A stretch of DNA of 64,000 bases from Herbiconiux sp. (lineage in GTDB: Bacteria; Actinomycetota; Actinomycetes; Actinomycetales; Microbacteriaceae), in assembly GCF_023264855.1 (NCBI RefSeq), contig NZ_JAHFUW010000002.1, forward strand, positions 62,001 to 126,000, in the 5' to 3' direction. Shown here in pieces: positions 39,596-47,845 of this stretch (position 1 is the first letter of the stretch; the number at the start of each line of letters is the position of its first letter). Under the pieces are notes generated by a model that did not search any database, had not been told where the DNA came from, and saw nothing but the letters and a program-made list of their open reading frames with translations. The position numbers were made by a program, and so were the translations under genes.

Positions 39596-40912
39596 CTAGC
39601 CCGCGGTGATCTCGGTGAGCTTCGTTTGCAGGTCGGCCAACGCGGCATCCGGAGTCTTGTCGCCCGTGAGAGCGGCGTAGATCTCATCCTGGATGGCCGC
39701 CGTGGTGGCGCCGTAGGCGACCACCTTCGGGCGCGGCTGGGCGTTGTCGAGCGAGGTCAGCAGCGTCGGCAGGTAGGGGTAGCTGGCCGTCACGGTCTGG
39801 TCTTCGAAGAACTCGGGGAAGACGGGCGCGCGCGAGCTCAGGGCGAGGCGCTCCTGCTCCTGCTCCCGGCTGGTGAAGAACGCGATGAACTCCAGAGCGG
39901 TCGCCTTGTTCTCGGCGTAGCTGGAGATGGCGATGTTGCGGCCGCCGAGGGTGGAGACACCGGGGCCGTCCTCACCCGGGATGGCGCTCACGCCGAAGTT
40001 CCCGGAGACGCTGGAGGAGCCATCCGTCGCCGACAGCGACTTGTAGATGTAGGGCCAGTTGCGCAGGAAGACGAGCTTGCCCTCCTGGAACGCCTGACGG
40101 CCCTGCTCCTCCTGGAAGGTGATCGCGTCGCGCGGGATCATGCCCGACTCGAAGCCGTCGACCAGGAACTCCAGCGCGGTGAGCGCCTCGGGGGTGTCGA
40201 CCGTGGGCTTTCCCTCGGCGTCGAACAGCGACCCGCCGGCCGAGGCCACAGCCTCGCTGAAGTTCACGGTGAGGCCCTCGTTCTTGTCGAACTGGCCGGC
40301 GTAGCAGGAGACCCCGGCCGCCTGGGGCAGCGCCAGCACGGCGTCGCACGCGGCCTGCATCTCGGCCCAGGTCTCGGGCGGCGCGGTGACGCCGGCGGCG
40401 GTGAGCAGGTCGGTGCGCGAGTAGAGCAGCGCGCCGTCGGTGTAGTACGGAGCACCGTAGAGGGTGTCGCGGTAGCTGGCGGCCTCGACGGTGGCCGGCA
40501 CGAGCTCGTCGACGGGCAGCGCGTCTTCGGGCAGCGGGGTGATCCAGCGGTTGGCGGCGAACTCGCTGGTCCACACCACGTCGAGGTTCAGCACGGAGTA
40601 GGACGATCCCTCGACCTGGGCGTTCTGCACCATCTGCTGGCGCTGCTGGTCGGCATCCAGGGGCAGTTCGACCCAGGTGACCTGCTCGTCGGGGTGCTCG
40701 GCGTTCCAGGCGTCGATCGTGGCCTGCGCGGCGCCCGAGGCGTCGGGGCTGCTGACGTACTGGATGGGGCCGGTGCCCTCGAGCGTGGCCTCGGCGGCGG
40801 GCGTGCTGCCGCCCGAGCTTCCCGAGCCCGAGCAGGCGGTGAGGGTGATCGCCGCGGCGGCGGCGAACGCGAGGCCGACGACGATTCGTCGATCACGGCG
40901 TCGTTGCATCAT
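39596..40912 (-). CDS. Sugar ABC transporter substrate-binding lipoprotein
   Basis: A 438-residue extracellular solute-binding protein (family 1). The signal peptide (RRIVVGLAFAAAAAITLTACS) has a lipobox LTAC, so it is lipid-anchored. The fold has IDAWNAEHPDEQVTWVELP and the C-terminal FGVSAIPGEDGPGVSTLGGRNIAIS typical of maltose/trehalose-type binding proteins. Given the co-transcribed GH13 glucosidase, an alpha-glucoside is the probable ligand. The start could be ATG 40912 or 40909; AAGGAG suits both. The start overlaps the end of the LacI gene. Confidence 0.88.
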   Translation of the reverse strand: MMQRRRDRRIVVGLAFAAAAAITLTACSGSGSSGGSTPAAEATLEGTGPIQYVSSPDASGAAQATIDAWNAEHPDEQVTWVELPLDADQQRQQMVQNAQVEGSSYSVLNLDVVWTSEFAANRWITPLPEDALPVDELVPATVEAASYRDTLYGAPYYTDGALLYSRTDLLTAAGVTAPPETWAEMQAACDAVLALPQAAGVSCYAGQFDKNEGLTVNFSEAVASAGGSLFDAEGKPTVDTPEALTALEFLVDGFESGMIPRDAITFQEEQGRQAFQEGKLVFLRNWPYIYKSLSATDGSSSVSGNFGVSAIPGEDGPGVSTLGGRNIAISSYAENKATALEFIAFFTSREQEQERLALSSRAPVFPEFFEDQTVTASYPYLPTLLTSLDNAQPRPKVVAYGATTAAIQDEIYAALTGDKTPDAALADLQTKLTEITAG

Positions 40913-41934
40913 GATTGCTCCTTGTTGTGGGGGATGGATCCGGTCGATGAGATCAGGGGCGCCGTCGAGCCGCGCACGATGAGGCGGTGCGGCAGGATGC
41001 GCGGGGTCGGGCCCGCGGCCGGCTCGCCCGCGGCGAGCAGCTTCTCGACGGCGAGCTCTCCCATCCGCTCGAGCGGCTGCGCGATGGTGCTGAGCGCGGG
41101 GTGCACGTGCATCGCCGTGCGCGTGTTGTCGAAGCCGAGCACCGAGATCTCGTCGGGCACGCGGCGGCCGAGGCGCTGCAGCTCGTTCACCACGGCGGCG
41201 CCCATCTCGTCGCTGAGCGCGAAGACGGCGGTGAGACCGCCATCCTGAGCCAGCAGCCGGGCGAGGGCGGGCGGGGCGGAGTCGTAGAGCGAGTTGCCGT
41301 GCTCGAGCACCGGGGTGAGGCCGGCCTCCGTCATGGCGCGCAGGTAGCCGCGCTTGCGGACGGTGTTCACGAGAACGGATGCGGGGTCGCCCGCGAGCAG
41401 GCCGATCCGGCGATGGCCGAGGGAGATCAGGTACCGGGTGCCGTCGTAGGCGGCGGCCTCGTCATCGATGGCGAGGCTCGGAAAGCGCTGCCCGTCGCGG
41501 ATGGCCACCGACATCAGCGGGATGCCCGAGCCGAGCGCCCGGCGCATGTCGGCGGTCACGGCCGCCGAGATCAGGATCACGCCGGCGGCGCGATACGTGC
41601 GGAGCGTGCGCAGGTAGCTCGCGGCGAAGGTGGAGCTCGGGCCGGTGCGGCCGAGCATCACGGAGTAGCCGCGCAGCCGGGCCGCCGCCTCGACGCCGCT
41701 CATGATGTCGGAGGCGAGGGCGTCGGAGACCACGGGGGCGAGCACACCGATCACGGCGGTCTGCTTGGTCTTGAGGCCCCGGGCGAGGGTGTCGGGCTCG
41801 TAGTTCAGCTCATCGATGGCCTGCTCGACCCGGCGCTGCGTCTCGGCCGAGTAGCCGATGAGGCCGTTGACGACCCGGGAGACGGTGGCGGGAGAGACGC
41901 CGGCGGCCCGGGCGACATCGCGGATGGTCGTCAT
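40909..41934 (-). CDS. LacI-family repressor of the alpha-glucoside operon
   Basis: A 341-residue repressor. The N-terminal helix-turn-helix reads TTIRDVARAAGVSPATVSRVVNG, with the hinge helix ARGLKTKQT and a periplasmic-binding-like effector domain (VIGVLAPVVSD, VFALSDEMGAAVVNEL). It is the first gene of its operon and so should control its own expression as well as the transporter and glucosidase genes. Two candidate operators with an AAACGTTT-like core lie upstream, between this gene and the divergent kinase. Confidence 0.9.
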   Translation of the reverse strand: MTTIRDVARAAGVSPATVSRVVNGLIGYSAETQRRVEQAIDELNYEPDTLARGLKTKQTAVIGVLAPVVSDALASDIMSGVEAAARLRGYSVMLGRTGPSSTFAASYLRTLRTYRAAGVILISAAVTADMRRALGSGIPLMSVAIRDGQRFPSLAIDDEAAAYDGTRYLISLGHRRIGLLAGDPASVLVNTVRKRGYLRAMTEAGLTPVLEHGNSLYDSAPPALARLLAQDGGLTAVFALSDEMGAAVVNELQRLGRRVPDEISVLGFDNTRTAMHVHPALSTIAQPLERMGELAVEKLLAAGEPAAGPTPRILPHRLIVRGSTAPLISSTGSIPHNKEQS

Positions 41935-41970
41935 CGGGCCCTCCCTTGGGGTGTGTTCGCCGGCTGCAGC

Positions 41971-42040
41971 GCAATCGTTTACGTACGGTGCGCCTGTCGA
42001 GGCTAAATAACCTCTCGCGGGTTACGCAAACGTTTACTAA
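41971..42040. promoter_or_regulatory. Two LacI-type operators in the divergent promoter
   Basis: GCAATCGTTTACG (41971-41983) and ACGCAAACGTTTACTAA (42024-42040) share the centre AA(A/T)CGTTTAC. Their CG centres are 55 nt apart, which would allow looping. The second overlaps a possible plus-strand -10 (TACTAA), so the kinase may be co-repressed. Confidence 0.65.
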
Positions 42041-42079
42041 ACAGCGCGGACGGCACCCGTGATGTGGTCGGATGGAGGC

Positions 42080-42634
42080 ATGCCCGTTCGCGCCGTCTTC
42101 GTCACCGGGGTCTCCGGCTCCGGCAAATCCACCATCGGGGCGCTGCTCGCGGCGCGCCTGGAGTGGCCGTTCCTGGATGCCGACGACCTGCATCCGCTCG
42201 CCAACATCGAGAAGATGTCGGCCGGGATCGCCCTCGACGACGCCGACCGGGCACCCTGGCTCGAGGCCGTCGGGCGCGCTGCCGACCACGCGGCGGGCGA
42301 GACCGGAGCCGGGGGCGGAGCAGGAGCGAGCGCCGGCGGCGGCGTGGTGGTGGCGTGCTCGGCGCTCCGCCGCGTCTACCGCGATCTGCTGGCGGCGGAG
42401 TGCGCCGGCGCGTACTTCGTGCAGCTGCTCGGCGGGCCGGAGCTGCTGGCGCAGCGCCTGTCGGCCCGCGTCGACCACTTCATGCCGCCCGCGTTGCTCG
42501 GGTCGCAGCTCTCGGCGCTCGAGCCGCTCGGGGCCGACGAGAACGGGCTCGCGATCGGCGTCGCCTCGACCCCCGCCGAGGTGGTCGAGACGATCGCCGA
42601 CGCGCTGGATGCCCCGCCTCAGACCGGGAAGTAG
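42080..42634 (+). CDS. gntK: Gluconokinase (GntK type)
   Basis: A 184-residue P-loop kinase that phosphorylates gluconate. Walker A GVSGSGKST (10-18), the DADDLHP substrate motif and IEKMSAGIALDDADRAPWL are diagnostic. An Ala/Gly-rich insertion (GETGAGGGAGASAGGG, near 73-90) replaces a short loop. The start is uncertain: ATG 42080 gives the usual family start, but GGAGG is only one nt away, and GTG 42059 or ATG 42062 are also in frame. It is divergent from the LacI gene; the 3' end overlaps the convergent reductase gene by 16 nt. Confidence 0.85.
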   Translation: MPVRAVFVTGVSGSGKSTIGALLAARLEWPFLDADDLHPLANIEKMSAGIALDDADRAPWLEAVGRAADHAAGETGAGGGAGASAGGGVVVACSALRRVYRDLLAAECAGAYFVQLLGGPELLAQRLSARVDHFMPPALLGSQLSALEPLGADENGLAIGVASTPAEVVETIADALDAPPQTGK

Positions 42635-43515
42635 GCCCCGGCCGCGAAGTCCTCGAGCAGGGTCGGGCCCTCGGGCGCCCAGTCGAGCAGCTCGCGGGTG
42701 ATGACGCTCGTCGAGGAGAGGTCCATCGCGAAAAATGCGCCGAGGAATCCGAAGTGCTCGACGGCATCGGCCGGGTCGATGGAGGCCACCGGCAGCCCGA
42801 GTCCGCGGCCGATCGCCTCGGCGATCGACTTCGACGAGACGCTCTGCTCCGCCACGGCGTGCAGCAGAGAACCCGCCGGGGCCTTCTCGAGCCCCAGACG
42901 GATCATCCGCGCGGCGTCGGAGCGGTGCACCGCCGCCCAACCCGTGGTGCCGTCGCCCACGTAGCCCGAGACACCTTTCTCGCGTGCCGTGGCGACCAGG
43001 TACGACACGAAGCCGTGGTCCCCGGCACCGTGCACGGTCGGCGAGAAGCGCAGACTGATCGATTTCACACCCTTCTCGATGTAATCCAGCGCGAGGTTCT
43101 CGGTTCCCCCGCGCGGCGCATCCGGACCACTGAACGGCGACCGGTCGTTCTCGGTCGACGGGCGGCCCTGGGCGAGGCCGGCCACTCCGGCGGCGAGCAG
43201 GAGCGGCCGGCCCGACCCGGCGAGGGTGTCGCCGAGAGCCTCCACCGCGGCCCTCTCGGCACGGTTGGACTCGGCCGGGTTCGACCAGTCGTGCTTGTTC
43301 GCGAGGTGTATGACCGCCTCGGCTTCCGCCGCGCCGGTGCGCAGGCTCTCGAGGTCGTCGAGGTCGCCGCGCAGAACGACGGCACCCTTGGCCTGGAGGG
43401 CGGCTGCGGCGGCGTCGGAACGGGCGAGCCCGGTGACCTCGTAGCCGTGGGCGAGCAGCTCGTCGACGGTGGCGGAGCCGATCCAGCCGGATGCTCCGGT
43501 GACGAATACGCGCAT
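42619..43515 (-). CDS. NAD(P)-dependent epimerase/reductase (extended SDR)
   Basis: A 298-residue extended SDR. VFVTGASGWIGSATVDELLAHG gives the Rossmann loop TGASGWIG, and LRGDLDDLESL, AVIHLANK and TVHGAGDHGFV are typical of the YwnB/NAD(P)-dependent oxidoreductase group. The usual YxxxK is not obvious: YIEKG follows TENLALD, so activity may differ. It is divergent from a TetR gene; the direct repeats between them suggest that this repressor controls the reductase. Confidence 0.82.
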   Translation of the reverse strand: MRVFVTGASGWIGSATVDELLAHGYEVTGLARSDAAAAALQAKGAVVLRGDLDDLESLRTGAAEAEAVIHLANKHDWSNPAESNRAERAAVEALGDTLAGSGRPLLLAAGVAGLAQGRPSTENDRSPFSGPDAPRGGTENLALDYIEKGVKSISLRFSPTVHGAGDHGFVSYLVATAREKGVSGYVGDGTTGWAAVHRSDAARMIRLGLEKAPAGSLLHAVAEQSVSSKSIAEAIGRGLGLPVASIDPADAVEHFGFLGAFFAMDLSSTSVITRELLDWAPEGPTLLEDFAAGAYFPV

Positions 43516-43540
43516 GGTGTCTCTCTTCGTTGGTAATGAT

Positions 43541-43589
43541 GTCAGTGACCGACGTCAGTGACAGACATGACTGTACACCTGATGTCAGT
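43541..43589. promoter_or_regulatory. Repeated GTCAGTGAC motif in the reductase/TetR promoter
   Basis: GTCAGTGAC occurs at 43541-43549 and 43554-43562, and TGATGTCAGT at 43538-43547 and 43580-43589. These direct repeats fill the 101-nt gap between divergent genes and are the likely TetR sites. Confidence 0.55.
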
Positions 43590-43616
43590 CGCTGTCACCA
43601 CCACTAGACTGATCAC

Positions 43617-44186
43617 ATGGTGCGATGGGAACCCGGTGCGCGCGACCGGTTGCGCTCGGCCGCGATCGAGCTCTTCACCGAGCGCGGCTTCGAGGCGGTG
43701 ACGGCGGCCGAGATCGCGGAGGCGTCCGGGCTCACGGAACGCACCTTCTTCCGGCACTTCGCCGACAAGCGCGAAGTGCTGTTCGACGGCCAGAACTTCT
43801 TTCAAACCGTGTTCGTGGAGAGTGTCGCGGCGGCGCCCGCCGACGCCTCGCCGGTGCAGACGGTGGAGTTCGCGCTGCACACGGCCGCGGCATCCTTCTT
43901 CCCCGACGAACGGCGGCCCTACTCGCGGGTGCGCCAGGGCATCATCGACGCGAACGCTCCCCTGCAGGAGCGCGAGTCGCTGAAGATGGTGTGGCTGTCG
44001 CAGGGCATCGCGGAGGCCCTTCAGGCGCGCGGCGTCCCCGAGGCGCAGGCCGCGCTCGCAGCCCAGTCGGGCGTCACCGTGTTCGGCGTGGCCTTCACCC
44101 GCTGGCTCGCTCCGGGCGAGCAGCGCTCCCTCCCCGACCTGCAGCGCGAGGTCTGGGACGAGCTCCGAGGCGTGCTCACCCCCTGA
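43617..44186 (+). CDS. TetR-family regulator
   Basis: A 189-residue TetR/AcrR regulator. The helix-turn-helix reads RDRLRSAAIELFTERGFEAVTAAEIAEASGLTERTFFRHFADKREVLF, with effector-domain helices behind it. It probably controls itself and the divergent reductase. It ends in an imperfect hairpin that also closes the convergent methyltransferase gene. Confidence 0.88.
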   Translation: MVRWEPGARDRLRSAAIELFTERGFEAVTAAEIAEASGLTERTFFRHFADKREVLFDGQNFFQTVFVESVAAAPADASPVQTVEFALHTAAASFFPDERRPYSRVRQGIIDANAPLQERESLKMVWLSQGIAEALQARGVPEAQAALAAQSGVTVFGVAFTRWLAPGEQRSLPDLQREVWDELRGVLTP

Positions 44187-44196
44187 GGCTCCGGCA

Positions 44197-44238
44197 CCGC
44201 CTTAGCAAAGGCTGGAGCCAGAGGCTTTGGTATGGCGG
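44197..44238. terminator. Bidirectional hairpin between convergent genes
   Basis: CCGCCTTAGCAAAGGCT (44197-44213) pairs with AGGCTTTGGTATGGCGG (44222-44238) at 14 of 17 positions. It lies between the TetR stop and the methyltransferase stop. Confidence 0.55.
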
Positions 44239-44241
44239 GGG

Positions 44242-44919
44242 CTAAGCAAAGGGTACGTGCTGGGTGATCCAGGCGTGCATGGCGACCGCGGCTGCGGCGC
44301 TCGCGTTGATCGAGCGGGTGGAGCCGAACTGCGAGATCTCGACCACGGCATCCGCCGCCGCCAGCGCATCGGGCGAGAGGCCCGGGCCTTCCTGACCGAA
44401 CAGCAGCACACAGCGCGGCGGGAACGCGAAGGTCTCGATGATCACCGAGCCGGGCACGTTGTCGATCGCGATGATCGGCAGGCCCGCCTCGTGCGCGAAG
44501 GCGACGAAGGTCGCGACGTCCGGATGGTTCGACACGTGCTGGTAACGGTCGGTCACCATGGCGCCGCGCTTGTTCCAGCGCTTGCGGCCGATGATGTGCA
44601 CCGTGTCGGCGGCGAAGGCGTTGGCGCTGCGCACGATCGAGCCGATGTTCATGTCGTGCTGCCAGTTCTCGATGGCAACGTGGAAAGGATGCCGGTGCTC
44701 GTCGAGATCGGCCACGATCGCGTCCATCCGCCAGTAGCGGTAGCGGTCGATCACGTTGCGGGTGTCGCCGCGCTCGAGCAGCTCGGGGTCGTACCGCGCC
44801 GCATCCGCCCCCGACGGCAGCTCGCCCACCCACGGCCCGACGCCCCCCGCGCTCAACTCGACGCTGGCGTTCGAACCCGCGCCGGCACTCGGCTCGGGCT
44901 GGGGATTCTCGTCAGGCAC
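44242..44919 (-). CDS. SpoU/TrmH-family RNA 2'-O-methyltransferase
   Basis: A 225-residue SPOUT enzyme that transfers methyl from S-adenosylmethionine to a ribose 2'-OH in RNA. The three SPOUT motifs are visible: MNIGSIVRSANAF, VLLFGQEGPGLS and ISQFGSTRSINASAAAAVAMHAW, the last forming the trefoil knot. The first ~50 residues are Gly/Ser/Pro-rich. The target RNA cannot be deduced. Confidence 0.88.
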   Translation of the reverse strand: MPDENPQPEPSAGAGSNASVELSAGGVGPWVGELPSGADAARYDPELLERGDTRNVIDRYRYWRMDAIVADLDEHRHPFHVAIENWQHDMNIGSIVRSANAFAADTVHIIGRKRWNKRGAMVTDRYQHVSNHPDVATFVAFAHEAGLPIIAIDNVPGSVIIETFAFPPRCVLLFGQEGPGLSPDALAAADAVVEISQFGSTRSINASAAAAVAMHAWITQHVPFA

Positions 44920-44948
44920 CCCGCAAGGCTACCCACCCTCGGGCGGGT

Positions 44949-45554
44949 TCAGGATGCGGGGGCTGCGGCGAAGTCGAGGAGTTCGACCGCCGCCAGGTAC
45001 TGCTCGGCGTCGAAGGCGGGAGCGATGGCGGACTGCAGGAGGTAGCCCTGGCAGATGCCGACCACCACCGGGACGATCGCGTCCGCGCGCGCGCCGGCCG
45101 CAGCATCCGTCAGCCCGGCCTGCACGAACCAGGCCCGGAAGTACGAGGCGTACAGCGATCGCAGATCGCCGATGAACTCGCCGATCACCAGCGCGAGTTC
45201 GGGTTCGCGGGCCGCGAGACCCCACACCTGCACCATCATCGCGGTGCCGCCCAGCTCGGAGGTGATGCCGGTCACGAAGGTGCGCATGACCTGCACCGGA
45301 TGCGGCAGCGGGTCGAGCTCGGAGAGCCCCTCCAGGTCGCGCCCCCGGCCGCGCAGCACGTCGCCCACCACGTGGGCGATGAGCTCGTGCTTGTTGGCGT
45401 AGTGCAGGTAGATGGCGCCGGCCGAGAGCCCCGACTCGGCGATGATGTCGGCCATCGAGGTGCCTTCGAAGCCCTTGCGGGCGAAACAGCGCAACGCAGC
45501 GGCAGCGATCTGGCGCCGGCGCTCGGCGCGATGGTCGTCTGAGACTTTCGGCAT
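44949..45554 (-). CDS. TetR-family regulator
   Basis: A 201-residue TetR repressor. Helix-turn-helix: RRRQIAAAALRCFARKGFEGTSMADIIAESGLSAGAIYLHYANKHELIAHV. ATG 45554 was chosen (GAGG six nt upstream, MPKVSDDHRAERR start); upstream codons cross the operator. It is divergent from a membrane protein gene, and the gap between them carries two copies of an inverted operator, so it should repress both. Confidence 0.88.
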   Translation of the reverse strand: MPKVSDDHRAERRRQIAAAALRCFARKGFEGTSMADIIAESGLSAGAIYLHYANKHELIAHVVGDVLRGRGRDLEGLSELDPLPHPVQVMRTFVTGITSELGGTAMMVQVWGLAAREPELALVIGEFIGDLRSLYASYFRAWFVQAGLTDAAAGARADAIVPVVVGICQGYLLQSAIAPAFDAEQYLAAVELLDFAAAPAS

Positions 45555-45565
45555 GCTCCACCTCG

Positions 45566-45631
45566 AAAACGAATGACCGTTCTTGACAACGTTAGCGGAA
45601 ACTCCCATCATAAAGAACGGTCATTCGTTTT
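45566..45631. promoter_or_regulatory. Pair of inverted TetR operators with -35 TTGACA
   Basis: AAAACGAATGACCGTTCTT (45566-45584) and AAGAACGGTCATTCGTTTT (45613-45631) are perfect 19-bp inverted arms. Each arm contains the near-palindrome GAATGACCGTTC. A perfect -35 TTGACA (45583-45588) for the plus gene overlaps the left operator, with CATCAT (45606-45611) at 17 nt as -10. Confidence 0.7.
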
Positions 45632-45644
45632 TTATGGAGGAATC

Positions 45645-46700
45645 ATGTCGCGCCCGCACACCAGATGGAGCCGCGTCGCGCTGATCGGAATCGGCGCCTC
45701 GCTGATCGTCGGCGTGTTCGTGCTCGCCTTCTCCTGGCCATCCGTCACATCGAGCGTTCACGCCGTGCCGCTCGTCGTCGCCGGCGAGACGGCCACAGCC
45801 GACGCGGTGGCCGACCAGCTCGGCCAGAGCACCGGCGACACCTTCGCCGTGACCCGGGTCGAGACGCGTGAGGAGGCCGAAGCCGCCATCCGCAGCCGCG
45901 ACGCCTTCGGCGCGATCGACGCCTCCGGATCCGTTCCCGAGGTGCTCACCGCCTCGGCCAACGGCGTCGTCGTGAGCCAGATCTTCACGAGCCTCGCCGA
46001 TCAGCTGCAGCAGGCCTTCGCCCAGCAGCTCGCCGCCCAGGGAGTGGCCGCCGACGCCGTTCCCGCCATCACGGTGACGGATGTCGTGCCGCTCGCGAGC
46101 AGCGATCCGCGCGGGGCCGGCCTCACCACGCTGTCGTTCCCGCTCGTCATCGGCGGCATGATCGGCGGTGTCGTCGTGAGCCTGCTCGTGGTCGGCGTCT
46201 GGCGCCGGCTGGCCACGGTGGTGCTCTACTCGGTCGCGGGCGCCGTGATCGTGGTGGCGATCGGACAGGCCTGGTTCGGAGTGCTGCAGGGCGAGGCGGT
46301 GCTGAACACGCTGGCGGTCGCCGCATCCGTTCTCGCCATCAGCGCACTGATCGTGGGGCTCACCTCGATCCTCGGCGCCAAGGGGATCGGCATCGGCGCC
46401 GTGCTCGCGATGCTGATCGGCAACCCGATCTCGGGCGCTTCGCAGCCGTGGGAGTTCCTGCCCGAGCCCTGGGGCGCGATCGGCCAGTTCTTCCCGCCGG
46501 GAGCGGGTGCCACGCTGATGCGCGACCTCTCCTACTTCCCGGATGCCTCGACCCTGCAGCCCTGGCTGGTGCTCGGCGGATGGATCGCGCTCGGCATCGT
46601 GCTGATGGCCGTCGGCCACTTCAGGAACCGCGCCATCCTGCCGCCGGCCGACAGCCCGGAGCCCGGGAACGGCCACGCCCCGCAGCACGCCGCCGCGTGA
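45645..46700 (+). CDS. ABC-2/Pip-like membrane protein
   Basis: A 351-residue membrane protein. A first helix (VALIGIGASLIVGVFVLAFSW) is followed by a ~130-residue extracytoplasmic domain (VPLVVAGETATADAVADQLG, similar in layout to YhgE/Pip ectodomains) and six C-terminal helices. The helices include IGQFFPPGAGATLMRDLSYFP, the region where ABC-2 permeases carry their signature. No ATPase partner is adjacent. ATG 45645 follows GGAGG. It is controlled by the divergent TetR, so it may export a toxic compound or envelope component. Confidence 0.78.
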   Translation: MSRPHTRWSRVALIGIGASLIVGVFVLAFSWPSVTSSVHAVPLVVAGETATADAVADQLGQSTGDTFAVTRVETREEAEAAIRSRDAFGAIDASGSVPEVLTASANGVVVSQIFTSLADQLQQAFAQQLAAQGVAADAVPAITVTDVVPLASSDPRGAGLTTLSFPLVIGGMIGGVVVSLLVVGVWRRLATVVLYSVAGAVIVVAIGQAWFGVLQGEAVLNTLAVAASVLAISALIVGLTSILGAKGIGIGAVLAMLIGNPISGASQPWEFLPEPWGAIGQFFPPGAGATLMRDLSYFPDASTLQPWLVLGGWIALGIVLMAVGHFRNRAILPPADSPEPGNGHAPQHAAA

Positions 46701-46725
46701 CCCGGCTCGTCGCGAGTTCAGCCGG

Positions 46726-47784
46726 CTACAACCACTTGTTGCGCTTGAACACCGCGTACAGGATGAACGCCAGCAGCAGCATGGCCAGGATCGCCAGCGG
46801 GTACCCGAACAGCCAGTGCAGTTCGGGCATGTGGTCGAAGTTCATGCCGTAGATCGCGGCGATCAGCGAGGGGGCGAAGAGGATCGCGGCCCATCCGGAG
46901 ATCTTCTTCACCTCCTCGCCCTGCTGGATGCTCGTCTCGGAGAGTTTGCGGGTGTCTTCGGCCAGCTCCAGGCTGGCTTCGGAGATACGCCGCATCTCGT
47001 CGTTCTGCCGCTGGGTGGCGAGCGTGGAGTGCACGGTGAGCGCGTTCTGCAGGGTCGCGCGGAAGGAATCCGCCCGCCCCACGATCTGCAGCACGTGGTC
47101 GAGCACGTCGCGCAGGCCCCGCTGCAGCTCGAGGTCGACCTTGTACTTCTCCGAGCCGCGCAGCAGCGCCTCGAGCATCGAGGTGAGCGGATGCACGGCC
47201 CGCTGGAACTCCATCACCTCGCCGAGCAGGTCGTAGATGCGCTTGGAGACGTTCGGATCGCCGCCGAACAGCTGCTGCTCGATCTCGTCGATGTCGTTCT
47301 CCAGCCCCGCGAGCACCGGACCGTATTCGTCGACCACCTCGTCGACGATCGCGTAGAGCACCGCCTCGGGGCCGAGAGCGAGCAGCTCGGAGTTGCCCTC
47401 GAGCCGGCGCCGCACGCGGGCGAGGTCGGGCGACTCGGCGTGCCGGATGGTGACCACGAACCCCGGGCCCACGAACACGTGCAGCTCGCCGAACTCCACC
47501 TCCTCCTCTTTGTCGAGGTAGCGCGCGGGGCGCAGCACGAGGAAGAGCGTGTCGCCGTAGCGCTCGAGCTTCGCGCGCTGGTGACCGGTCAGGGCGTCTT
47601 CGACGGCGAGATGGTGCAGGTCGAACTCCTGCTCGACCGAGCGGATCTCCTCGGCATCGGGTCGGTACAGGCCGATCCAGGCCATGCCGTCGTTCTCGCG
47701 CATGAGCTCGTAGGTCTCGTCCAGCGAGTCGGGGTCGTGGATGCGCCGGCCGGCCGCGTAGACCGCGTTGTCGATGATGGGCAT
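46726..47784 (-). CDS. corA: CorA-family magnesium/cobalt transporter
   Basis: A 352-residue CorA protein: a long cytoplasmic domain with alpha/beta and coiled helices (LVLRPARYLDKEEEVEFGELHVFVG, QRGLRDVLDHVLQIVGRADSFRATLQNA) and two C-terminal helices separated by the selectivity motif GMN (AIYGMNFDHMPEL). It forms a homopentameric channel for Mg2+ (or Co2+/Ni2+). The ATG is 352 codons before the stop, as expected. It is not obviously co-regulated with the NRAMP gene on the same strand upstream. Confidence 0.92.
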   Translation of the reverse strand: MPIIDNAVYAAGRRIHDPDSLDETYELMRENDGMAWIGLYRPDAEEIRSVEQEFDLHHLAVEDALTGHQRAKLERYGDTLFLVLRPARYLDKEEEVEFGELHVFVGPGFVVTIRHAESPDLARVRRRLEGNSELLALGPEAVLYAIVDEVVDEYGPVLAGLENDIDEIEQQLFGGDPNVSKRIYDLLGEVMEFQRAVHPLTSMLEALLRGSEKYKVDLELQRGLRDVLDHVLQIVGRADSFRATLQNALTVHSTLATQRQNDEMRRISEASLELAEDTRKLSETSIQQGEEVKKISGWAAILFAPSLIAAIYGMNFDHMPELHWLFGYPLAILAMLLLAFILYAVFKRNKWL

Positions 47785-47845
47785 GGGCTCAGATTATGCC
47801 GATCGGGTGAACGAGCGGTGACGCGTCGGGTGCGTGATCGTGAGG

